Positions 1-5,850 of a DNA stretch of 13,804 nt are shown here, piece after piece; position 1 is the stretch's first letter; each line of letters opens with the position of its first letter. The position numbers and the translations under genes were made by a program. The notes beneath the pieces are model-generated. The model was not told where the DNA came from. It worked only from the letters and a program-made list of their open reading frames with translations, and ran no database searches. Source of the stretch: Acidimicrobiia bacterium (GTDB taxonomy: Bacteria; Actinomycetota; Acidimicrobiia; Acidimicrobiales; AC-14); NCBI GenBank assembly GCA_019244985.1, contig JAFASB010000362.1:1-13804 (forward strand). The letters are read 5' to 3'.

Positions 1-512
1 TTGGGGCCTTCGTCCTTGCCCGAGTTCCATACGCCCTCGACCGAGTCGACCGAGTAGTACCCGGAGAACTGGTTCTGGTCGAAACGCACGTCGTCGAAGA
101 TGTAGAACTCGGCCTCGGGACCGAAGTAACAGGTGTCGGCAATCCCCGTCGACGTCAGGTAGTCCTCGGCCTTCTTGGCGACGTAGCGCGGGTCACGCGT
201 GTACGCCTCACCGGTGACGGGGTCGCGGACGAAGCAGTTGATGTTCAGCGTGGGATGGCGGCGGAAGGGGTCGATGATCGCCGTGTCGGGATCGGGGAGC
301 AGGATCATGTCCGACTCCTGGATCTCCTGGAAGCCGCGGATCGACGACCCGTCGAAGCCCAGCCCCTCCTCGAAGACGTCCTCTGTCAGTTCGTGCGCCG
401 GGATCGAGAAGTGCTGCATGAGCCCGGGTAGGTCGCAGAAGCGAATGTCGACGATCTGGATGTCTTCGTCCGAGAGCATGCGGACGACGTCCGCCGGACT
501 GCGTTCGGGCAC
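1..512 (-). CDS. glnA: Glutamine synthetase type I (class I-beta), N-terminal part, cut by window edge
   Basis: Glutamine synthetase condenses glutamate and ammonia to glutamine with ATP in the cytoplasm. About 170 residues are visible. They include the N-terminal beta-grasp segment with FDGSSIRGFQ (residues 53-62, holding the ammonium-site Asp54) and the first catalytic-domain motif GPEAEFYIFD (131-140). Residues 148-168 (NQFSGYYSVDSVEGVWNSGK) match the insertion typical of the I-beta class, which is regulated by adenylylation; the adenylylation site itself lies outside the window. The GTG start at 512 is chosen because AGGGAGG (518-524) precedes it by 5 nt and the protein begins where the family does. 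The gene is divergent from a second glutamine synthetase, with 164 bp between starts. Family assignment is very secure; the I-beta class is well supported. Confidence 0.96.
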   Translation of the reverse strand, partial: MPERSPADVVRMLSDEDIQIVDIRFCDLPGLMQHFSIPAHELTEDVFEEGLGFDGSSIRGFQEIQESDMILLPDPDTAIIDPFRRHPTLNINCFVRDPVTGEAYTRDPRYVAKKAEDYLTSTGIADTCYFGPEAEFYIFDDVRFDQNQFSGYYSVDSVEGVWNSGKDEGP

Positions 513-676
513 GATTGCCTCCCTGTGTTGCCCCTCAGTGGCGTGGGAAAGGTACTGGGGGGATCTCCGCCGCGACGAGCCGGTGTGTTAACGGGATGTG
601 AAATCGAACAGATGCTCGCCGATCGGCTGCGAAGATAGTGCTGGACGGAATCCCCCGTCGTATCGAAGGGATAAGT
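513..676. promoter_or_regulatory. Divergent promoter region between the two glutamine synthetase genes
   Basis: This 164-bp gap separates the GTG starts of two head-to-head glutamine synthetase genes, so it should hold both promoters. For the minus-strand gene a TACCTT (549-554, read on minus) fits a -10 element, with no convincing -35. On the plus strand there is GTTAAC (587-592) followed by GAAAT (600-604). This loosely resembles the two half-sites of actinobacterial GlnR operators (gTnAC-n6-GaAAC), but the spacing and last bases do not match well. A GTG at 638 in frame with the plus gene is a possible longer start but lacks a ribosome-binding site. The role as a regulatory region is inferred from position. 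Confidence 0.5.
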
Positions 677-2020
677 GTGGAACGCCAGCAGGACTACGTG
701 CTCAGGACGGTCGAGGAGCGAGGCGTGCGGTTCATCCGCCTGTGGTTCACCGACGTCCTCGGACAGCTCAAGTCCTTCGCGATCACGCCCGCCGAGCTGG
801 AGAACGCCTTCGCCGAGGGCATGACGTTCGACGGGTCGGCCATCGACGGGTTCAGCCGTGTGCAGGAGAGCGACATGCTCGCCCTGCCCGACGCCAACAC
901 CTTCGACGTCCTGCCGTGGCGGGGCCAGGACGCGCCGGTCGCCCGCATGTTCTGCGACGTGACCGATCTCGACGGCACGCCGTTCGCCGGTGACCCGCGC
1001 CATGTACTGCGCCGCAACCTCGACCGGGCGCGTGAGCGCGGCTTCACGTTCTACGCCGGGCCCGACATGGAGTACTTCTACTTCGGCAGCGCCGAGAGCC
1101 CGAACGCCGAGCCCGAGCCGCTCGACCGGGGCTCGTACTTCGACCTCACGGCCACCGACGTCGCCAGCGACCTGCGCAAGCGCACAATTCTCACCCTCGA
1201 GCAGATGGGGATCCCGGTGCGCTACAGCCACCACGAGGACAGTCCCAGCCAGCACGAGATCGACCTTCGCTACACGGACGCGCTGACGATGGCCGACAAC
1301 ATCATGACGTTCAAGCTCATCGTCAAGGAGGTGGCGCTCGAGCGCGGCGTGCACGCCACGTTCATGCCCAAGCCGCTGTCGAACGTCCAGGGCTCGGGTA
1401 TGCACACCCACTTCTCGCTGTTCGAAGGCGACGTGAATGCCTTCTACGACCCGGGCGACGAGTACAAGCTGTCGAAGGTCGCCAAGGGGTTCATCGCCGG
1501 CCTCCTGCGCCACGCACGCGAGATCACCGCCGTGACCAACCAGTGGGTCAACTCCTACAAGCGCCTAGTGATCGCCCCCGGCAACGAGGCGCCCGTCTAC
1601 GTCGCGTGGGCCCGCAACAACCGCTCGGCGCTCGTGCGCGTCCCGGGCGGCCGCAAGGGCAAGGAGTCGTCCACGCGCATCGAGTTCCGCTCGCCTGACC
1701 CGGCGTGCAACCCGTACCTGGCGTTCGCCGTCGTACTCGCCGCCGGCCTCGAAGGCGTCGAGGAGGGGTACGAGCTACCGGTCGAGCTCACCGCCAACCT
1801 GTACGAGATGACCGCCGAGGAGCGACTGGCCGAGGGGGTCACGGCGCTGCCCGGTTCGCTGGAAGAGGCGATCATCGAGATGGAGCAGTCGGAGCTCGTC
1901 GCCGAGGCGCTCGGTGAGCACGTCTTCGAGTGGTTCATCCGCAACAAGCGCATCGAGTGGGACGAGTACAAGACCTACGTCACGCCGTTCGAGATCCAGC
2001 GCTACCTCCCTATCCTTTGA
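677..2020 (+). CDS. glnA2: Glutamine synthetase family protein, GlnA2 type
   Basis: This 447-residue type I glutamine synthetase family enzyme closely resembles actinobacterial GlnA2 (for example M. tuberculosis Rv2222c, about 446 aa, from memory). Visible features are FDGSAIDGF (residues 51-59, ammonium-site Asp52), NQWVNSYKRLV in the catalytic domain, the Arg-containing NRSALVRVP, and a C-terminus ALGEHVFEWF. It lacks the I-beta insertion present in its divergent neighbour, so it belongs to the shorter, non-adenylylated-type group; a Tyr in NLYEM is also present in I-alpha enzymes and does not imply adenylylation. I chose GTG 677 because GAAGGG lies 6 nt upstream and the N-terminus (VERQQDYVLRT) lines up with family members; an in-frame GTG at 638 would add 13 unsupported residues. 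Some actinobacterial GlnA2/GlnA3 proteins are gamma-glutamylpolyamine synthetases, so the substrate is uncertain. The glnR-like gene follows after 20 bp, suggesting an operon. Confidence 0.92.
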   Translation: MERQQDYVLRTVEERGVRFIRLWFTDVLGQLKSFAITPAELENAFAEGMTFDGSAIDGFSRVQESDMLALPDANTFDVLPWRGQDAPVARMFCDVTDLDGTPFAGDPRHVLRRNLDRARERGFTFYAGPDMEYFYFGSAESPNAEPEPLDRGSYFDLTATDVASDLRKRTILTLEQMGIPVRYSHHEDSPSQHEIDLRYTDALTMADNIMTFKLIVKEVALERGVHATFMPKPLSNVQGSGMHTHFSLFEGDVNAFYDPGDEYKLSKVAKGFIAGLLRHAREITAVTNQWVNSYKRLVIAPGNEAPVYVAWARNNRSALVRVPGGRKGKESSTRIEFRSPDPACNPYLAFAVVLAAGLEGVEEGYELPVELTANLYEMTAEERLAEGVTALPGSLEEAIIEMEQSELVAEALGEHVFEWFIRNKRIEWDEYKTYVTPFEIQRYLPIL

Positions 2021-2040
2021 TCCGGGGGACGTGATCGACG

Positions 2041-2721
2041 ATGGAACCGCTGCTTCTCTTCCCCGACCCCGCACCGCCCCAGCTCGCCCAGGCCCTCGAC
2101 CTCGGGAGCTGGCCATGGAAGGCGGCGCCGACGCCCGAGGCCGCAACGCGTCTCGAACCCGACGAAGGGTGGGCCGGCGCCGTCATCTGCGCCGACGAGG
2201 ATCCCGATTCCGCCTTCGCCCTGTGCCGGGCCCTGCGCAAGCGCGACATCCCACTCGAGCCGCTGCTGCTGCTGGTGCCAACGACCGCCATGGCCGAGCT
2301 GGAGCTGCGCGAGGACCTCTTCGACGACTTCTGCGTGACGCCCTTCCAGCCCGTCGAGCTGGAGGCCCGGCTCAAGCACCTTTTCTGGCGAACAGGACGG
2401 GGAACGAGGCCCGAGTTGGTCGAGTGCGGCCCGCTCGTGCTCAACCTGGAGACGTACCAGGCGGCCATCGCCGGCCAGCATCTCGACCTGACGTTCATGG
2501 AGTACGAGCTCCTGAAGTTCCTCGCCACGCATCCCGGCAAGGTCTTCACGCGCGAGACCCTGCTGTCCCGAGTCTGGGGCTACGAGTACTACGGCGGGGC
2601 GAGGACGGTCGACGTCCACGTCCGCCGTCTCCGGGCCAAGCTCGGAGAGGAGCACGCGGCGCTCATCCAGACGGTGCGCTCCGTGGGCTACCGCTTCGGC
2701 CAGTCCCCGCGCTGGGGCTGA
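2041..2721 (+). CDS. glnR: GlnR-like OmpR-family transcriptional regulator (atypical receiver)
   Basis: This 226-aa protein has a degenerate receiver domain (about 1-115) and an OmpR/PhoB winged helix (about 127-220). The DNA-binding half closely matches GlnR of Streptomyces and mycobacteria: LDLTFMEYELLKFLATHPGK, then WGYEYYGG, then RTVDVHVRRLRAKLG and SVGYRF. GlnR is the global nitrogen regulator that activates glnA, amtB and related genes under nitrogen limitation. It is an orphan regulator not controlled by phosphorylation in the usual way. Lining up the receiver by LCRAL with LCQLL of Streptomyces GlnR puts Cys50 at the normal phospho-acceptor Asp; the usual Lys-Pro is Thr100-Pro101. The ATG at 2041 follows GGGGG by about 12 nt, 20 bp after glnA2, so co-transcription is likely. 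No histidine kinase is adjacent. GlnR is my preferred call over a generic OmpR regulator because of both sequence and context. Confidence 0.85.
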   Translation: MEPLLLFPDPAPPQLAQALDLGSWPWKAAPTPEAATRLEPDEGWAGAVICADEDPDSAFALCRALRKRDIPLEPLLLLVPTTAMAELELREDLFDDFCVTPFQPVELEARLKHLFWRTGRGTRPELVECGPLVLNLETYQAAIAGQHLDLTFMEYELLKFLATHPGKVFTRETLLSRVWGYEYYGGARTVDVHVRRLRAKLGEEHAALIQTVRSVGYRFGQSPRWG

Positions 2722-2735
2722 CGGGTACCGGCCCC
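2714..2735. terminator. Candidate bidirectional hairpin between glnR and the convergent small membrane gene
   Basis: GGGGC (2714-2718) pairs with GCCCC (2731-2735) and CGG (2722-2724) with CCG (2728-2730), around a GTA loop. The unpaired TGA bulge (2719-2721) is the stop codon of the glnR-like gene. The hairpin sits in the 16-bp space between two convergent genes, where a shared terminator is expected. There is no T-tract on either side, so intrinsic termination is uncertain. Confidence 0.4.
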
Positions 2736-2737
2736 TA

Positions 2738-2893
2738 CTACTGATTCAGTTCGATCAGCTCGCTGCCTTCGTTGGCGTCCTCGACCTCGGTCTGGGCGGC
2801 CCAGCCCAGGACGCCCATGGTGACGCCGCCGATGACGAAGATCAGCGGGAAGAACAGCAGCATGCCGATGACGAGGATGATGGCGCCGACCAC
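2738..2893 (-). CDS. Small membrane protein, function unknown
   Basis: This is a 51-residue protein if translation starts at GTG 2893. Residues 1-33 are hydrophobic (GAIILVIGMLLFFPLIFVIG, then GVTMGVLGWA), enough for one long or two short membrane helices. The 18-residue tail after them is acidic (TEVEDANEGSELIELNQ). Two TAG stops follow in tandem. The GTG lies 10 bp after the end of the ridA reading frame (TAA 2904-2906), with a GGGG stretch overlapping that end as a possible ribosome-binding site, so it appears to be the last gene of the minus-strand operon. An open frame continues upstream to an ATG at 2977, but there it only shadows the ridA 3' end. I do not recognise the family. The sharp hydrophobic-to-acidic layout argues that it is real. 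Confidence 0.6.
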   Translation of the reverse strand: MVGAIILVIGMLLFFPLIFVIGGVTMGVLGWAAQTEVEDANEGSELIELNQ

Positions 2894-2903
2894 GGTGTGA
2901 TTC

Positions 2904-3251
2904 TTACCCCATGAAGGCCCAGGCCTCGACCTCGACCAGGGCGTGGAGCGGGAGTCCGGCGACGGCGACGGCGGCACGGGCCGGGCGGTGATCGCCGAAG
3001 AACTCGACGTAGGCCTCGTTCATCGCCGCTTAGTCGTCGATGTGGCGGAGGTACACGGTGGTCTTCACGACGTCGGATGGCGACGCGCCCTCACCCTCGA
3101 GCAGGGCCTTGAGGTTGGCGAGGGCCTGGCGAAGCTCGGCCTGCATGCCGCCGCTGACCAGCTCGCCGTCGCGAATTCCAACCTGGCCCGAGACGACCAG
3201 CCACTCGCCAGCCCGGACGACGGGCGTGTAGGGCCCAACTGGTTTGCTCAT
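2904..3251 (-). pseudogene. ridA: RidA/YjgF family enamine/imine deaminase, interrupted by an in-frame TAA
   Basis: RidA hydrolyses reactive enamine/imine intermediates such as 2-aminoacrylate in the cytoplasm, working as a trimer. The reading frame starts at ATG 3251 (MSKPVGPYTPVVRAGEWLVV) and continues through VSGQVGIRDGELVSGG and VVKTTVYLRHIDD. It then meets TAA at 3030-3032 (codon 74). The same frame resumes as AAMNEAYVEFF, RPARAAVAVAGLP and VEVEAWAFMG, ending at TAA 2904-2906. Without the internal stop it would be a normal-length RidA of 115 residues, and the Arg in RPARAAV that belongs to the active site lies after the stop. A Tyr codon TAC at that position is one base away. The ATG overlaps the stop of the upstream oxidoreductase by the classic ATGA. 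It could be a recent nonsense mutation, a sequencing error, or readthrough; the sequence alone does not decide. Confidence 0.85.
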
Positions 3252-4768
3252 TTCCCACCCCGCCTCGTCGGCCAGTCCTGCGCACAACCCTCGCCGATCC
3301 ACTCGGCGGCCGCCACTGCGGCAAAGACGGCATCGGACCCGTTCACCGGGTTGCCGCTGGTGCGCTCGATCTCGACTTCGACCGGCGGCATCTCGCGCGC
3401 CCGCAGGATGCCGAACGAGCGGATGGTGAGGTCGTGGGGATCGCCGGCGTCATCGACGGCGATGCCCTCTGACCGCACCCACCCGAGGGCCATGTGCGTG
3501 GCGCCGATGCAGTAGGACCGCAGCACCACCTCGTCGAGTGGGTCGCCGCACGACACGCGGATGCGAACGAGGTCCTCGGCGACCTCGGCCTCGGCGACGG
3601 CGCCGGACGGGGAACGCACGGGGCCGGCCGCACCTGCGGCACCGCGCAGGAGGACGTGGGCCTCCGCCCACCCCGCGGCACGAAGCGCGGCCGACGTCGG
3701 CGGCCCGCTCACGTCGACCTCTTCGACCGTGAGGCCCGGCGCGAATGCCCGCACGGCGTCCGCGACGCCGTCGGTGCGCGCCACGCGAAGCACGCCGGTG
3801 CCGTCTGCCCTCGCGCCGGCGGCGACGGGCGGCCGCTTCGGACCCACCCGGACCGTGTCCTCCCTCGACAGCAGCACCCGCACGGGCCGGCCGTGTTCGT
3901 CGGCCAGCCGGCGGGCGACAGCGGGCGCGTCCGACGCGGCCTTGCCGCCGAACGCACCCCCGTTGGCGAGTGGCGACGCAGGCTCTCCACCGGGCGAGCA
4001 CCACGACGCATCGACCTCCAGGTAGGCGGGCTCGACCCACGTCGTACGCAGGGTGGCGTCCCACTCCCCAGCGGGGACCTCGAGCGGATGCTGGAGCGCG
4101 GCGGTCGTACGCCGCCCCTGGACCTTGCCGGCAGCGCGCCGAGCGTCGGTCAACGTCTCGCCCACCGCCCAGCCGCCGCGTCCGTCAGGAACGGCGACCA
4201 GCGCGTCCGCGGGGGCCGTGTCGTCGGCGAACCCGCCCCCGCCGAGCGACACGTCCGGTGCGACGCGTTGAGGCACACCGCCCTCGATCGTCGCCCGCCT
4301 CGACGCGGCCTCCAAGTCGCGCGGCGCGGCCGCGACTCCGTAGGCGTCGAAGGCTGCGCCGATCGTGCGCCAACCCGTGCACCGGCAGAGATGGGCGAGC
4401 AGGGCGCCGTCCACGTCAGCCGAGCCCTTGGCCCGCAAGGCCGCCAACCGCAGCACGATTCCCGGCGTGCAGAACCCGCACTGGCTCGCGCCGGTCGCGC
4501 AGAAAGCTTCGCCCCAGGCGGCGCGCTCGTCGTCGGGCAGCCCGTCGACGGTCGTCACCGACCGACCGGCGACGCGACGGGCAGGCGTGACGCACGCAAC
4601 CCGCGGGGCGCCGTCGACGAGCACCGTGCAGCACCCGCACTGCCCCTGGGGGCTACAGCCGTCCTTGGGCGAGCGCGCGCCGAGACGGTCGCGCAGGACC
4701 TCGAGAAGCGACGAGACGGTGTCCTCGACGGAGACCGGGCGTCCGTCGAGAGTGAACTCGAGACTCAG
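3248..4768 (-). CDS. Compact fusion: [2Fe-2S] subunit plus shortened molybdopterin-binding subunit (xanthine dehydrogenase superfamily)
   Basis: This is an open frame of about 506 residues. Residues 1-135 form a complete two-cluster ferredoxin-type domain as in CoxS/XdhC-like subunits. GCSPQGQCGCCTVLVDG holds Cys38, Cys44 and Cys47, with Cys59 following; QCGFCTPGIV holds Cys97 and Cys100; CRCTGW holds Cys128 and Cys130. The rest resembles pieces of a CoxL/XdhA large subunit: the start (GGVPQRVAPDVSLGGGGFAD), a central NGGAFGGK, LLSREDTVRVGPKRPP, and a C-terminal part ending NPVNGSDAVFAAVAAA. A normal large subunit alone is about 750-800 aa, so much of the cofactor-binding core is missing, and the usual catalytic GVGE is not seen. 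The first codon available after an in-frame TAA (4769-4771) is CTG at 4768; the first GTG (4624) would remove three cluster cysteines. It follows erpA by 4 bp and overlaps ridA by ATGA. Substrate unknown. Confidence 0.75.
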   Translation of the reverse strand: MSLEFTLDGRPVSVEDTVSSLLEVLRDRLGARSPKDGCSPQGQCGCCTVLVDGAPRVACVTPARRVAGRSVTTVDGLPDDERAAWGEAFCATGASQCGFCTPGIVLRLAALRAKGSADVDGALLAHLCRCTGWRTIGAAFDAYGVAAAPRDLEAASRRATIEGGVPQRVAPDVSLGGGGFADDTAPADALVAVPDGRGGWAVGETLTDARRAAGKVQGRRTTAALQHPLEVPAGEWDATLRTTWVEPAYLEVDASWCSPGGEPASPLANGGAFGGKAASDAPAVARRLADEHGRPVRVLLSREDTVRVGPKRPPVAAGARADGTGVLRVARTDGVADAVRAFAPGLTVEEVDVSGPPTSAALRAAGWAEAHVLLRGAAGAAGPVRSPSGAVAEAEVAEDLVRIRVSCGDPLDEVVLRSYCIGATHMALGWVRSEGIAVDDAGDPHDLTIRSFGILRAREMPPVEVEIERTSGNPVNGSDAVFAAVAAAEWIGEGCAQDWPTRRGGK

Positions 4769-4772
4769 TTAG

Positions 4773-5132
4773 CTACGAGAAGGACTGGCCGCAGCCGCAG
4801 GACCGGGTGGCGTTGGGGTTGTTGATCGAGAACCCCGCGCCCTGAAGGCCGTCCTTGAAGTCGAGAGTGGCACCCTTCAGCAGCGGTGCGCTCGACGGGT
4901 CGACGACGACGCTGACGCCGCCGAAGTCGGACTTGATGTCGTCGGCGGCGACGTCGGTGTCGAAGAACATCTCGTAGCTGAAGCCCGAGCACCCGCCAGG
5001 GCGCACGGCGACGCGCAGGGCGAGGTTCTCCTCGCTCTCCTGGGCGATCAGCTCCTTGACCTTGCTGACGGCCGTGTCGGTGAGGACGATCACCGAAGTC
5101 TCGTCGACGTGGGTCTGTTCCTGGATGCTCAT
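4773..5132 (-). CDS. erpA: A-type iron-sulfur cluster carrier (HesB/IscA/ErpA family)
   Basis: This 119-aa protein belongs to the A-type carriers that accept Fe-S clusters from the assembly scaffold and pass them to apo-enzymes. The three conserved cysteines are present: Cys48 in RPGGCSGFSYEM, and Cys112 and Cys114 in the C-terminal SCGCGQSF. Length and spacing are typical of the family; residues 1-12 are a variable acidic lead. ATG 5132 is preceded by AGGTAGG about 9 nt away. It sits 18 bp after a SufR-like regulator and 4 bp before the [2Fe-2S]-containing oxidoreductase fusion, so it could load clusters into that enzyme, though ErpA-type proteins usually serve many clients. The divergent neighbour beyond the regulator is mrp, another Fe-S carrier. 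The choice of ErpA over IscA/SufA is by resemblance and lack of a suf/isc operon. Confidence 0.93.
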   Translation of the reverse strand: MSIQEQTHVDETSVIVLTDTAVSKVKELIAQESEENLALRVAVRPGGCSGFSYEMFFDTDVAADDIKSDFGGVSVVVDPSSAPLLKGATLDFKDGLQGAGFSINNPNATRSCGCGQSFS

Positions 5133-5150
5133 GTGGTTCAGCCTACCTGC

Positions 5151-5816
5151 CTAATCAGCGGACAAAACGACCTGACACGGCTCGCGATCGACCAGCGTTC
5201 CGAAGTGTGCAACGCCTGCGCCGCCGTGTTCTTCCACGAAACCTTCGACGAGCCCGCGGTGCAGGTGGCACACCAGCTCGGGGTGGACCTCGGCCAGCTC
5301 CCGGTAGGGGCAGTGGGTGAAGGCGATGGTGGTCAGCCCACCGTCGTCGGCCGTCGCCGGGTCGAAGCCCAGCTCGTTGAGCGCCTGCGTGAGGGCTCGC
5401 GCGCACGAACTGTCGCCGGAGCGAGTCGCCATGGCCTTGCCCTGCTCGCGGCTGGCCGCGGCGGCGTCCTCGCCGGCCACCCCCGCACCGGCGGCCGCGC
5501 CTACCAGGAGGCGGGCCAGGCGGGGGAAAGCGGCGGGCTCCAAGCCGAGAGACGGCGCGTCGGCCGCCAGTGAATACCTGTGCTGGGGACGGCCCACGGA
5601 CCCGCGCGCCTCGACCTCGACGTCGAGGAGGCCGACGTCGCGCATCCGCTCGAGGTGCGGGCGCACCGTGTTCGGGTGCAGGCCGAGCGTCTCGGCGATG
5701 TCCTGCGTGGACAGCGGCGACGCCGACCGCGCCAACTCGAGGTAGATCGCGTAGCGGGTGTTGTCGCCGAGCGCCTTCAGGACGGCCAGTCGGCCCTGCG
5801 ACTCCACGGCAGGCAT
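5151..5816 (-). CDS. SufR-like winged-helix transcriptional regulator with cysteine-rich C-terminus
   Basis: This 221-aa protein has an ArsR/MarR-type winged helix at about residues 8-85: ALGDNTRYAIYLELA, STQDIAETLGLHPNTVRPHL, and the wing GSVGRPQHRYSL. It has a helical linker and then a C-terminal domain with Cys138, Cys169 (THCPYRELAEVHPELV), Cys183 and Cys214 (DREPCQV). This layout matches the SufR group, whose C-terminal cysteines bind an Fe-S cluster and release DNA when it is lost. Neighbours support this: erpA directly downstream on the same strand and mrp divergent 34 bp away. ATG 5816 is chosen because the family N-terminus begins here; extending the frame upstream only shadows mrp. 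No Shine-Dalgarno is visible. It probably regulates its own promoter and hence the downstream genes, and possibly mrp because the two promoters must overlap. Cluster binding is inferred, not seen. Confidence 0.8.
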   Translation of the reverse strand: MPAVESQGRLAVLKALGDNTRYAIYLELARSASPLSTQDIAETLGLHPNTVRPHLERMRDVGLLDVEVEARGSVGRPQHRYSLAADAPSLGLEPAAFPRLARLLVGAAAGAGVAGEDAAAASREQGKAMATRSGDSSCARALTQALNELGFDPATADDGGLTTIAFTHCPYRELAEVHPELVCHLHRGLVEGFVEEHGGAGVAHFGTLVDREPCQVVLSAD

Positions 5817-5817
5817 A

Positions 5818-5839
5818 TTACTACGGCGAACCCCGGTAA
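5818..5839. promoter_or_regulatory. Imperfect inverted repeat in the regulator/mrp divergent promoter
   Basis: TTAC (5818-5821) and CGG (5824-5826) mirror CCG (5833-5835) and GTAA (5836-5839), with a 2-nt offset on the left arm. It fills most of the 34-bp gap between the SufR-like gene and mrp and overlaps the mrp -10. It is a candidate operator for the adjacent winged-helix regulator. The dyad is short and imperfect, so this is tentative. Confidence 0.35.
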
Positions 5840-5842
5840 AAT
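5837..5842 (+). promoter_or_regulatory. Probable -10 element for a leaderless mrp transcript
   Basis: TAAAAT matches the TANNNT -10 consensus and stands out in very GC-rich surroundings. It ends 8 nt before the mrp ATG (5851). A start site about 7 nt downstream would fall on or beside the ATG, and no Shine-Dalgarno precedes the gene, as expected for a leaderless actinobacterial mRNA. I see no clear -35; that region would fall on the start codon of the divergent regulator. Confidence 0.55.
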
Positions 5843-5850
5843 CCACGAGC

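Noticed and set aside
638..676. Longer GTG start for the GlnA2-like gene
   Set aside because: It adds 13 residues not found in relatives, and the 677 GTG has the better ribosome-binding site.
3494..4825. Plus-strand open frame opposite the oxidoreductase fusion
   Set aside because: No recognisable motif; the minus frame carries the Fe-S cysteine patterns and joins its neighbours by short gaps and an ATGA overlap.
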